58,096 nt of DNA, taken from the NCBI GenBank assembly GCA_003165795.1, contig PMWW01000181.1, forward strand, positions 1 through 58,096, given 5' to 3'. Each line of letters begins with the position of its first letter. Position 1 is the stretch's first letter. Made by a program: the position numbers and the translations under genes. The notes under the pieces were generated by a model, which saw only the letters and a program-made list of their open reading frames with translations, did not search any database and was not told the origin of the DNA. This document shows positions 35,540 to 43,771 of the stretch, one piece after another. This DNA is from Acidobacteriaceae bacterium. GTDB taxonomy: Bacteria; Acidobacteriota; Terriglobia; Terriglobales; Acidobacteriaceae.

Positions 35540-37117
35540 CTAGACTCGGTTGGACCTGCGCAGCAGTCCAGCCGAGCGCAAAGCGCCTTTCAGCCTCGTG
35601 CCCCAGCTTGCAGCAAATAGGAAGTCAATAAATCCCCCCATCTGCTGCTGATATTGCTTGCCGTAGCCGAACCACCAGACTTTCGGAATACCGGGAATTA
35701 AGTCCACGTCAACGTATTTCACTTGCACCATCTCTTGCAGTCCCAGCTCGCCGTGGGTGCGACCGATGCCGCTTTGTTTGAATCCGCCGTGCGGGGCTTC
35801 GGCGATTCCGAAGCACGAAATCATGTCGTTGATCATGACGGTCCCGGCCTTGATCTTCGCCGCCATCGCCTCGCCGCGGGAACGGCTACGAGTCCAGACG
35901 CTGGCAGCCAGGCCGAATTCGCTGTCATTCGCCAGTCGAATGGCTTCTTCGTCGCTGTCGAAGGGCGCGACCGGCAGCACCGGGCCGAATGTTTCTTCCT
36001 TCATCAGACGCATCTGGGTGGTGACATCGGCCAGTAACGTTGGTGCAAAGAAGTTAGGGCCAAGTTCGTTGAGCCGCTTGCCGCCCGCTAGCAAACGCGC
36101 TCCGTGCACGATCGCATCCTGGACTTGCCCTTCAACCATCTGCAACTGCCGCTCATGGATCATGGGACCGATCTCTACCTCGGAGTCGATGCCATTGCCC
36201 ACACGCAGTTTCGCGATCTTCGTCCGGCAAGCTTCGAGAAATGGCTCGTAGAGGCTGCGGTGAACGTAACAGCGCTCGACCGACAGGCAAGTCTGACCGC
36301 AGTTCATGAACGCGCCCCATATGGCGCCGCTGGAAGCGATCTCCAGATTGGCGTCGTCGAGCACGATCATCGGGTCCTTGCCGCCTAGCTCCAGCACGAC
36401 CGGAAGCAGCCGGCGCGCCGCCGCTTCCCCAACGCGTTTGCCGGTGGCAACACTGCCGGTAAAGATCAGCTTATCGACGGGCGACTCGATCAGCGCTGCC
36501 CCAGCCGGCCCCTCGCCGACAATTACCTGCATGAGATCGGGGTCTAAGCCGGCAGCGTGTAGCAATCGCTGCAGCTCCAAACCAACCAGCGGCGTGAACT
36601 CCGACGGCTTCAGGACAACCGCGTTGCCGGTCACCAGCGCGGCCAGCGTCTCGATGGCCGGAATCGAGAAGGGATAGTTCCACGGGGCAACAATGCCGAT
36701 CACGCCGTAGGGCTCGCGCAGCAGCTTGCCGCGCTTGGTCTTCATCGCAAGATTGCCGTGCGGCAGCGGTTGGTCGCGGAGAAAGCGATGCGCATGTCGA
36801 ATGCAGAACTCCGCCGCATCCAGCACCACGAGCACTTCGGTCGCGAGAGCCTCGGCGGCAGGCTTGCCAGCTTCGCGGCAAATCAGGCTGGCAACCGAAT
36901 CCCGCTGCTCGTTCAGGCGCTGCTGAAAACGCCGCAACCCGGCGATGCGATCGCTCACCGCAGTCGCCTGCCATTGCGGCTGCGCAGCCTTGGCACGCAG
37001 CACGGCAGCGTGCACGTCGCCGGCGCTTGCCGACGCCAGCTCCGCCAGCACCTCTCCGGTGGCGGGATTCGTGGTCACGATCACGCCACTGGTTGCGATT
37101 CTTGCTTCGCTTGCCAT
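35540..37117 (-). CDS. NAD(P)+-dependent aldehyde dehydrogenase
   Basis: Oxidises an aldehyde to the acid; 525 residues of the ALDH superfamily. The catalytic Cys277 is in MNCGQTCLSVERCYV, and the general-base Glu is in VLELGGKDPM. The cofactor-binding PWNYPFSIPAIETLAALVTGNAVVLKPSE and FTGSVATGKRVGEAAA are intact. The C-terminal extension (VWWFGYGKQYQQQMGGFIDFLFAASW) is a membrane-associated tail of the type seen in class 3-like ALDHs. Start ATG 37117 begins two bases after the truA stop, and a TTG overlapping that stop is also possible, so it is probably co-translated with truA. The substrate is unknown; medium- or long-chain aldehydes are plausible from the tail. Confidence 0.9.
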   Translation of the reverse strand: MASEARIATSGVIVTTNPATGEVLAELASASAGDVHAAVLRAKAAQPQWQATAVSDRIAGLRRFQQRLNEQRDSVASLICREAGKPAAEALATEVLVVLDAAEFCIRHAHRFLRDQPLPHGNLAMKTKRGKLLREPYGVIGIVAPWNYPFSIPAIETLAALVTGNAVVLKPSEFTPLVGLELQRLLHAAGLDPDLMQVIVGEGPAGAALIESPVDKLIFTGSVATGKRVGEAAARRLLPVVLELGGKDPMIVLDDANLEIASSGAIWGAFMNCGQTCLSVERCYVHRSLYEPFLEACRTKIAKLRVGNGIDSEVEIGPMIHERQLQMVEGQVQDAIVHGARLLAGGKRLNELGPNFFAPTLLADVTTQMRLMKEETFGPVLPVAPFDSDEEAIRLANDSEFGLAASVWTRSRSRGEAMAAKIKAGTVMINDMISCFGIAEAPHGGFKQSGIGRTHGELGLQEMVQVKYVDVDLIPGIPKVWWFGYGKQYQQQMGGFIDFLFAASWGTRLKGALRSAGLLRRSNRV

Positions 37118-37119
37118 AT

Positions 37120-37911
37120 TCAATACTCGACGCTGACCAGATAGAGTCCGCGAGCGGCAGCCGTCGGTCCCGCCGCACTGCGATTGCGGGCTTCCAAGAT
37201 CGCCGGCACATCGTCAATTTTCAGCGCGCCTTTGCCGACAAGCAGGAACGTTCCCACCAGATTTCGCACCATGTGGTGCAGGAAGCCGTCTCCGCGCACA
37301 GTGTAGATCAGTTCATCCTCGGTTCGCGCCCATTGCGAAGAATGAATGGTGCGGATGTTGCTCGGAGTTCCAAAAGCGGAACATTCGTCTTCTTCCCTGG
37401 CTTCTTTCATGCGGGCGCTGCGATCGGGATCGGAAGCCGCAAACGAAGTGAAATCATGCTTGCCAACAACATGCTCGGAGGAACGCATGAGCGCCTCCTC
37501 GTCCGTCGGATAAGGGTCGTGATAAACGTAGTTCGCCAGAAACGGCGGACAAATAGCCGCGCGATAGATGCGATAACGATACGTCTTCGCCTTGGCGGAA
37601 TGTCGCGCGTGAAAATCGACAGGCACCCGCTCGACAGAATTCACCCGCACCGACGGCGGCAGAATGTCGTTCAGCGCGATGACCAGGTTGCGCTCCGGTA
37701 TCGGACTCTGGAGTTGCACCGAAGCAACTTGCGCCAGAGCGTGGACTCCGGCATCGGTGCGTCCCGATCCCTGAGGCAAGACATCTTCCCCGGTTAGCCG
37801 CTGGAGGCAGTCGGCCAGCGTGCCTTGCACGGTTCGCCGCCCCGGCTGCACCTGCCAGCCGTGAAACTCGGAGCCGTCATACGCCAACGTGATCTTGAGA
37901 TTGCGGCCCAA
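37120..37911 (-). CDS. truA: tRNA pseudouridine(38-40) synthase
   Basis: Converts uridines 38-40 of the anticodon arm to pseudouridine. The catalytic Asp53 lies in GSGRTDAGVHALAQ, the TruA signature. Conserved VDFHARHSAKAKTYRYRIY and the terminal HHMVRNLVGTFLLVGKG are also seen. Length (263) is standard. It is the first gene of a pair with the aldehyde dehydrogenase; the two are unrelated in function and probably share only a transcript. Confidence 0.95.
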   Translation of the reverse strand: MGRNLKITLAYDGSEFHGWQVQPGRRTVQGTLADCLQRLTGEDVLPQGSGRTDAGVHALAQVASVQLQSPIPERNLVIALNDILPPSVRVNSVERVPVDFHARHSAKAKTYRYRIYRAAICPPFLANYVYHDPYPTDEEALMRSSEHVVGKHDFTSFAASDPDRSARMKEAREEDECSAFGTPSNIRTIHSSQWARTEDELIYTVRGDGFLHHMVRNLVGTFLLVGKGALKIDDVPAILEARNRSAAGPTAAARGLYLVSVEY

Positions 37912-38175
37912 TTGTTGCCTCAGTAGAGGGATTCCTGGTTCAACGTTTTCGATCTGTTAAGCAGTGTAAAGGTATGTAAAGCGTGCGCTTGTCACGGCAT
38001 TGTGTCAGCTATACTAACTTCCTGCGACCTACGAGGTTGAAATCAATTTCCGTCCCCCGGCGACGTTATCTTGAGATCGAATCTCCGCAAACTGTTACGC
38101 AATCTATGTCAGGCGACAGCAAATTGCCGCAAAGGCATGTAGAACTCTTAGCGTCCTTTCTAGGAGAACGAAAGA

Positions 38176-40404
38176 ATGTCTCTTCTTAGTCCGATTTCGA
38201 AGCCTGTTACCTCCCTAGCGCTGAAGCTGGTTGCGTTGCTCTCGATCTGCGTGCTGGCAACCGCCAGCTTCGCCCAAAATCCAGCACCGCAAAATCTGCC
38301 GGCCCAAACTACGACGCCGCAGGCCACTACTCTAGGAACGCAGCTAACACCTTTGCCGCAGGCCCCGGCGCCACAGCATAACGCGCATCCCTATTCCGAT
38401 CAGGACTACAGCCGGGGAAAGAGGCAATGGCCCAATCCATTCGTTGTCTACACGTCGCGCCAGGTTGGACCACTCAACGTGGCGAATTCCGCGCTCGTCG
38501 ATCAACTGCTGAAAGACGGCAAGATGTACTTGTCGATCAACGACGCCGTGGCCATGGCGCTGGAGAACAATCTCGATATCGGCATTCAGCGCTACAACCT
38601 GGCGATTGCCGATACTGACGTCTTGCGAACATCATCCGGCGCGGTAGCGCTGGGCGTGAATACGGGACTGGTGCAAGGCACGCCTGGCGGTACCACCGGC
38701 ACGACTTCAGCGGGAGGTACCGGAACCTCCACCACGGGATCAACCGGCGGCGGCGCCGGCGGCACCACGATCGGCGTCGGCGGAGCCGGCGCAGGTGCAG
38801 CCGGTATTGTCGCTTCCACCCAAGGCGAAGGTCCCGCGCTCGACAATTACGATCCCGTCATTACCGGAACCATGTCGATGCAGCGCGCCATTACGCCGGA
38901 GTCCAACACCATAATTTCCGGTACCAACGAATTGAACGCCAACACTACTACGGCTAACTATACCTATACCCAGGGATTCTCCACCGGAACGTTGATGACT
39001 GTGGGCTTCGACAACACTCGCGTGGCCTCGAATGCATTGTTCAATACGCTGAACCCGACCCTCACCCCCAGCTTCAACTTCCAGGTGCGCCAGCATTTGT
39101 TGCAAGGCTTTGGCTTCGATCCCAACATGCGTTACATCCGTATCGCCAGAAACAACAAGCTGATTACCGAGGTCACTTTCCGCAATCAGATCATCACCAC
39201 CGTGTCGCAGATTGAAAATATCTATTGGGACTTGGTGAACGCCTACGAGAACGTGACCGTGCAGCAGCGCGCCCTCGACCTTGCCAACCAGACGCTGTCC
39301 GACAACCAAAAGCAAGTCACGGCTGGAACGCTGGCGCCACTTACCGTGGTCCAGTCTCAAAGCGCCGTCGCTACCGCCAAGCAAAACTTGATTGCGGCGC
39401 AGGTAAACCTGCAGCTCGAGCAGTTGCTGATGAAAAATGCCATTACGCGGAACATGGCTGATCCCATGCTCGCCATTGCGCCCGTGATTCCCACCGACAC
39501 GCTCAATACCACCGAAGAATATGCGGTTGGGCCAGTCGAGACGCTGATTACTCAAGCCCTGCAGCAAAGGCCTGAGATTGCTACCGCGCGCCTCAATCTC
39601 ACCAACAGCGAGATCACGAAAAAGTCGATTCGCAATGAATTGAAACCGGTCGTCGACCTGTACGCTTTCTACGGCGCTTCGGCGCTGGCCGGACCGCGCA
39701 ATCCGTTGTGCGTTTCTCCTACGGAATGCGCCAACCCGGATTTTCCGGTCGGTTACGGCAGCGCCTTCAGCAATCTGTTCAACAGCAGCTTCCCGGACAA
39801 GGGCGTTGGAGTCAACGTCAACATCCCGCTGCGCAATCGCCAGGTGCAGGCCGACCAGGTGCGCTCCGACCTGGAGTACCGCCAGGCGCAGATGAGCTTG
39901 CTGCAGACGGAGAACACCATCGTGCTGCAGGTCCGCCAGGCGCAATTCACCTTGCAACAGAACTACGTTGCGCTGCAGGCGGGCATCGCCGCTCGCGACT
40001 ACGCCGCCGAAGCCCTGGATGCCGAGCAGAAGAAATTGCACATGGGCGCTTCGACGAGCACGCTGGTCCTACAGGCGTCCAGCAACTTGACTCAGGCGGA
40101 GTCCAACGTTCTGTCGGCGGCTACCAACTACGAGAAGTCAAAAGTCCAACTCGATCTATCGACGGCCGACACGCTCACCAAGCTGGGCATCAATATGGCT
40201 GACGCCGAAGCCGCGCAGGTGAAGCAATCGCCCAAAGTGCCGGGCGTGGTTCCGGCAAACAACAATGACCTGACCACGCCGAAGCTGCAGCCGCTGGGTC
40301 CGGGCGGGCCGGACGCTGGTCCGACGATGGCGCCTCAGCCGCAGAATCCGACGCCGGCGCAACCGCCCGCGCAGCCACCGCCCCAATCGCCTTCGCCGCA
40401 GTAA
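38176..40404 (+). CDS. TolC-family outer-membrane protein with Gly/Thr insertion
   Basis: An outer-membrane efflux-type protein, 742 residues against the usual 430-500. Signal peptide MSLLSPISKPVTSLALKLVALLSICVLATASFA; AGGAG nine bases before the ATG. Two OEP halves are recognisable (residues about 110-440 and 455-680; SINDAVAMALENNLDIGIQRYNLAIAD, ETLITQALQQRPEIATARLNLTNSEI). The extra length comes from a Gly/Thr/Ser-rich insertion at about residues 165-215, a Pro/Gln-rich N-terminus, and a Pro-rich tail (about 685-742). It is not next to any pump gene. Similar oversized TolC proteins are frequent in Acidobacteriota. The partner transporter is unknown. Confidence 0.88.
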   Translation: MSLLSPISKPVTSLALKLVALLSICVLATASFAQNPAPQNLPAQTTTPQATTLGTQLTPLPQAPAPQHNAHPYSDQDYSRGKRQWPNPFVVYTSRQVGPLNVANSALVDQLLKDGKMYLSINDAVAMALENNLDIGIQRYNLAIADTDVLRTSSGAVALGVNTGLVQGTPGGTTGTTSAGGTGTSTTGSTGGGAGGTTIGVGGAGAGAAGIVASTQGEGPALDNYDPVITGTMSMQRAITPESNTIISGTNELNANTTTANYTYTQGFSTGTLMTVGFDNTRVASNALFNTLNPTLTPSFNFQVRQHLLQGFGFDPNMRYIRIARNNKLITEVTFRNQIITTVSQIENIYWDLVNAYENVTVQQRALDLANQTLSDNQKQVTAGTLAPLTVVQSQSAVATAKQNLIAAQVNLQLEQLLMKNAITRNMADPMLAIAPVIPTDTLNTTEEYAVGPVETLITQALQQRPEIATARLNLTNSEITKKSIRNELKPVVDLYAFYGASALAGPRNPLCVSPTECANPDFPVGYGSAFSNLFNSSFPDKGVGVNVNIPLRNRQVQADQVRSDLEYRQAQMSLLQTENTIVLQVRQAQFTLQQNYVALQAGIAARDYAAEALDAEQKKLHMGASTSTLVLQASSNLTQAESNVLSAATNYEKSKVQLDLSTADTLTKLGINMADAEAAQVKQSPKVPGVVPANNNDLTTPKLQPLGPGGPDAGPTMAPQPQNPTPAQPPAQPPPQSPSPQ

Positions 40405-40461
40405 CCCCAATTGGCCGGCAGCTCGGCTGAAGCGGACTCACGTAGGCTGAAAGAAGGTCCT

Positions 40462-40644
40462 GTGCCATCTAAGATTCGCAAGCCCAAGCCGTTCCGTGCC
40501 GCGTCGGCGGTGAAGGCTGCGGCGCGCGAGGCCATCGGCACGCCGCCTCCGACCCGCGCCGAACCTTCCACCAAGAAACCTAAAACAAAGTCTGAAAAGC
40601 ACAAACTGACGCTGGGAAAACTCCTGCGCGACGCCGCCGAATGA
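40462..40644 (+). CDS. Small Lys/Ala-rich protein
   Basis: 60 residues from GTG 40462 with AGAAGG a few bases upstream. It is rich in Lys, Pro and Ala: SKIRKPKPFRAASAVKAAAR, later TKKPKTKSEKHKLTLGKLLRDAAE. No domain is recognised. Codon usage and the ribosome site support expression. It follows the TolC-like gene by 57 bases and may be in its transcript. It may bind nucleic acid; this is a guess from charge alone. Confidence 0.5.
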   Translation: MPSKIRKPKPFRAASAVKAAAREAIGTPPPTRAEPSTKKPKTKSEKHKLTLGKLLRDAAE

Positions 40645-40666
40645 CGTTCGGCAATCGGAGCTGAGT

Positions 40667-41908
40667 CTAGAAGTTCGGCCTCTCCAACGGCGGTTGCCAG
40701 GCGAAGAAATCCTGCCGCATACGCTGGGCGTAGTTCTGAAGCAACTCTTGCACTCGTGCCGGATTTGCTGATTTCACAATCAGGCCGACATGGTGTTTCT
40801 TGTCATCCATGCGCCAGACAATTTCCGCGTCGTTGTAGGCCGAGGTGTCGGGATGTTCCTGCTTCGCCAGCGAAATCAGCAGTCCGGCGGAATCGTTTCC
40901 CGGAGTTGGAGCCTGGTACGGGGCCTTGCCTCCGGCAATCTCCACCTTCGCCCATTCCGCCCACAAGTTGACCCCAGTGGCAGTTTCTATCAGGTCAACG
41001 ATGTGCGCGCCGCCGGCGCGCGCCGAAGTTTCCAGGAAGTAAAGTTTGCCATCCTCGCGGCCGCGGATGAACTCGGTGTGCGACACCCCGCGCACCAATC
41101 CGAACGCCTGCACCACTTTCTCGTTCAACGCGAGCAGGGGCGCCGCCTCCTCCGATTCCAGCGGCAGGGTCCGCGTGGTGAAGATGTCGCCCTCCTGCGA
41201 AACGTCCATCGGAGGCCGGCCGTAACGGCTGGCGATGGAGAACAGCAGCTCACGCTCGTAGAAGATCGCATCCACGTGATAAATATCGCCGGGAACGTAC
41301 CGCTCCAGCAGATAGAACGACTGCTGATCGCCTAGTATCTCCAGCGCGGCCCACAGTTTTTCAGCCGTGCGAATCTTCTTGATGCCCATCGAGCCCGCCA
41401 TCGATCGCGGCTTCAGCACCCAGGGTGGCGGCACGCGGTCCATAAACTCGCCCAGCCGCGCATAGTTCAGAACATGAATGAATTCCGGCACCAGCAGACC
41501 CTCCTCGCTGGCCTTGGTCCGCATGGCAAGTTTGTCGCGAAAGTAACGGGCCGTGGTGTCGCCCATGCCGGGCACGCGCAAATGCTCGCGCAAAGTGGCC
41601 GCCGTCTCCACGTCGAAGTCATCCAGCGCCACCACGCGATCGATGTTTTCGGTGCGCGCCATATAGCTGACGCCCAGCAGCGCGTCTTCCAGCTTCCATT
41701 GCTTCTGCACGTCGGGCATGTAGAAGATTTCGTCGATGCTCTCCCGCGGCCAGTCCTCATGCTCCAGACTGTGCGAGGTGAGCAGCAGCGTGCGACAACC
41801 TTGGCGATGACATTCGCAAAGGAAGTCCGTGCCTTTGTAGTAGCTGGCCAGGCAGAGCACGGTGAGCTGATGGTCAGGCGATGACGAAGATGTGACTGAG
41901 GACGACAT
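40667..41908 (-). CDS. ATP-grasp ligase of unknown substrate
   Basis: 413 residues from ATG 41908 (GGAGG seven bases upstream). An N-terminal Rossmann-like part (LTVLCLASYYKGTDFLCECHRQG) is followed by a central ATP-grasp domain. MGDTTARYFRDKLAMRTKASEEGLLVPEF and PPWVLKPRSMAGSMGIKKI are the nucleotide-binding segments. HTEFIRGREDGKLYFLETSARAGGAHIVDLI is the metal-binding end, with Glu but Ser in place of the usual Asn. These enzymes couple a carboxylate to an amine or thiol (carbamoyl-phosphate-, biotin-carboxylase- or peptide-ligase-like). No pathway neighbours hint at a product. Confidence 0.85.
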   Translation of the reverse strand: MSSSVTSSSSPDHQLTVLCLASYYKGTDFLCECHRQGCRTLLLTSHSLEHEDWPRESIDEIFYMPDVQKQWKLEDALLGVSYMARTENIDRVVALDDFDVETAATLREHLRVPGMGDTTARYFRDKLAMRTKASEEGLLVPEFIHVLNYARLGEFMDRVPPPWVLKPRSMAGSMGIKKIRTAEKLWAALEILGDQQSFYLLERYVPGDIYHVDAIFYERELLFSIASRYGRPPMDVSQEGDIFTTRTLPLESEEAAPLLALNEKVVQAFGLVRGVSHTEFIRGREDGKLYFLETSARAGGAHIVDLIETATGVNLWAEWAKVEIAGGKAPYQAPTPGNDSAGLLISLAKQEHPDTSAYNDAEIVWRMDDKKHHVGLIVKSANPARVQELLQNYAQRMRQDFFAWQPPLERPNF

Positions 41909-42040
41909 ACAGTGCCTCCGGCGGCAGCAGCCTGCGCGAACCATGTCGCGCTTCGCCGCAACACTATAGCAGGCAAACGCCAGTCGCCGACACCGAGGCG
42001 CTCACCAACCGCGTCATGAGTCAATCACTGCTCCCCCGCA

Positions 42041-42073
42041 AAATAGTAAAAGCCGGAGGCCCATCCTCCGGCT
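42041..42073 (-). terminator. Intrinsic terminator of the PEP-CTERM gene
   Basis: On - AGCCGGAGG-ATGGG-CCTCCGGCT is a perfect 9-bp stem followed by TTTACTATTTT, 25 bases after the stop. This is the clearest intrinsic terminator in the window. Confidence 0.85.
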
Positions 42074-42097
42074 TCATCATATGCAGGGAGCACCTGA

Positions 42098-42700
42098 CTA
42101 CATTTTCAGCTTGCGTCTCAGCCCAGCCGCAATGGCCACAACGCCCGTTCCGAACAGCGCTAGACTGCCCGGCTCTGGAGTTGTACCGCCGCTTCCCGAG
42201 CTGAACGTGAAGTTATCCATGACGAAGTATCCCTCGTAGCCCACGACCCCGATCTCGTTCACCTGCCCGGTATAACCTGACGCCAGAAATTCGGGCGTGG
42301 TGGGGTTGGGAGTCAACTGGGCCGACGTCCAGACTTTGGTGCCGTCGTCATAGAGGTTGAAATAGACCGGTCCAAAAGTAGAAGCCCCCGAGAAGTAGGC
42401 TCCCAGAAACTCGACCGTTCCACTCAAAGTGAATATATCGGTCTCCCCTTGGCCGAAGGCGCCGTTGTTGTTAAACAAAACGACGTTCGGAGGAGACTCG
42501 TATGGATAACCGCCCTGGCCCTCCCAGACTCCCATGGTGTTGGGCCAAGAGAAGCCACCGTAGCCGGCCGGCAGATCGACTACACCGCCGTTAGTTTGAA
42601 TGTCGTCGAAGCCCAAGACCGTTTGCCCAGAAGCCGAAACCGCCAAGGCCAGCGAACAAGCCATTAATAGACAAATCCAAGCGAAACCTCTTTGTACCAT
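42098..42700 (-). CDS. PEP-CTERM sorting-domain exported protein
   Basis: 200 residues with a signal peptide (MVQRGFAWICLLMACSLALAVSASGQ), a beta-rich body (VLGFDDIQTNGGVVDLPAGYGGFSWPNT) and a complete PEP-CTERM tail, TPEPGSLALFGTGVVAIAAGLRRKLKM, the substrate signal of exosortase. The body resembles a jelly-roll/carbohydrate-binding-like domain often linked to PEP-CTERM. ATG 42700 has AAGGAGG four bases upstream. No exosortase is in the window, but a polysaccharide deacetylase of the exosortase-associated type is 4 kb away. The leader has unusual symmetry (see the regulatory entries). Confidence 0.9.
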   Translation of the reverse strand: MVQRGFAWICLLMACSLALAVSASGQTVLGFDDIQTNGGVVDLPAGYGGFSWPNTMGVWEGQGGYPYESPPNVVLFNNNGAFGQGETDIFTLSGTVEFLGAYFSGASTFGPVYFNLYDDGTKVWTSAQLTPNPTTPEFLASGYTGQVNEIGVVGYEGYFVMDNFTFSSGSGGTTPEPGSLALFGTGVVAIAAGLRRKLKM

Positions 42701-42712
42701 CGGACCTCCTTG

Positions 42713-42724
42713 ACCCCTAGGGGT
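42713..42724. promoter_or_regulatory. 12-bp palindrome just upstream of the PEP-CTERM ribosome site
   Basis: ACCCCTAGGGGT is a perfect palindrome directly next to the AAGGAGG of the PEP-CTERM gene. It has no loop, so it suits a protein operator better than an RNA hairpin. Confidence 0.4.
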
Positions 42725-42778
42725 TGCCATGCTTGACGCAATTTGAGTTCCAGTTCTGGAATTGGCAATACAAGCACT

Positions 42779-42822
42779 TAGGTGCGGAGCCGCAACTTTC
42801 CGTGCAAAAACTTGCACCTTAG
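42779..42822. promoter_or_regulatory. Nested inverted repeats in the PEP-CTERM leader
   Basis: AGGTGC (42780) pairs with GCACCT (42814), and inside lies GTGCAA-AAAC-TTGCAC (42802-42817), with overlapping arms. Alternative foldings are possible, as in an attenuator or structured leader. No known riboswitch motif was recognised. Confidence 0.35.
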
Positions 42823-42985
42823 TTCGCCTAATTTTCTTCTGGAGAACGTTTCAGACAAGCATGTTAGTGCCAGGCCATCCGCGCTGGTTCCCTTGATGGG
42901 TCATTTGCGCAGCGAAACCGCGCCCAGGCTGCAGCCCCGCCGGTTCCCTGCCGTACCGCCTGGTCCGCCGATGGCATCAGCTGCC

Positions 42986-43771
42986 TCATCCCGTCTGGTG
43001 CCGCTCTTCCTCGACGTCGATGGGACGAAACTGATCAACCACGATGAATACCATCAACACCGCAACCGGAAGGTACAGCGCTCGCAACTCCCATCGCTGT
43101 TTGACCACGATACCGATGGCCGCTCCCGCCACGTAGCAGGTCCAGGTGGAGGCCAGCATTGCGCCCTCCCGGACGTCCCGCTGCTTTGGCGCTAGTCTGA
43201 CAACGTGGGATATACGCTTCAACTCGCGGAGTTGATCGTAACTCCAGAAAAGCGCCCGCGTGAAGGACTCGGTCAGTTTGGTCAGGGTCCCGGTCACAAA
43301 GGTCGTGTAGATGGTGAGCGCGCCGATGTGGGTGAGTGTCGCCGTCTGCACGCCCATGGCGAATGCCAGCAGAGCGACCAGCGTGAAGTAAATGGGAGAA
43401 TGCAGATCGACGATCTGGCCCAGGTGCATGGCCGGGGTCGCGCAGGCGAACAGAGCCAGCAGTAGCGCTTCCACCGCCAGCGTGAAGGAGGCAATCCGCT
43501 TGACACCGCGGCGGCCGGCGATTTGGACCGCGATTCGCGTAAGCGTCATTCCCACAATGTAGGACACGATGGCGCAAAGCGGCCGCAGCAGGTTCGGCCA
43601 ATCCTGCCGGCCCAAATACATGCCGACATGAACACTGTTGCCACTCATGTTGGCGGTGAATACCTCGAACAGCGCGACATAGCCAACCGCATCGACATAT
43701 CCGCCAACCGCGGTTAGTGCCAGCGCGACCGCAATCTTACCTGCCGTGCCAAGTTCGGGTTGGTTGCTCAC
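42986..43771 (-). CDS. DUF1275 (YoaK-like) membrane protein
   Basis: An integral membrane protein with about six helices, function unknown. GGYVDAVGYVALFEVFTANMSGNSVHVGM is the DUF1275 signature, and ALLAFAMGVQTATLTHIGALTIYTTFVTGTLTKL the second. GTG 43771 is chosen as start because it overlaps the upstream stop as GTGA; this gives 261 residues. It is co-translated with the FAD-dependent oxidoreductase. Confidence 0.88.
   Translation of the reverse strand: MSNQPELGTAGKIAVALALTAVGGYVDAVGYVALFEVFTANMSGNSVHVGMYLGRQDWPNLLRPLCAIVSYIVGMTLTRIAVQIAGRRGVKRIASFTLAVEALLLALFACATPAMHLGQIVDLHSPIYFTLVALLAFAMGVQTATLTHIGALTIYTTFVTGTLTKLTESFTRALFWSYDQLRELKRISHVVRLAPKQRDVREGAMLASTWTCYVAGAAIGIVVKQRWELRALYLPVAVLMVFIVVDQFRPIDVEEERHQTG

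Noticed and set aside
38740-40041. Open frame (433 codons) on the - strand
   Set aside because: Antisense to the TolC-like gene, low-complexity translation.
42779-42822. Riboswitch or sigma-54 promoter in the PEP-CTERM leader
   Set aside because: No known riboswitch core was found, and the GG/GC spacing in GGTGCAAGTTTTTGCA is one base too long for a -24/-12 site.
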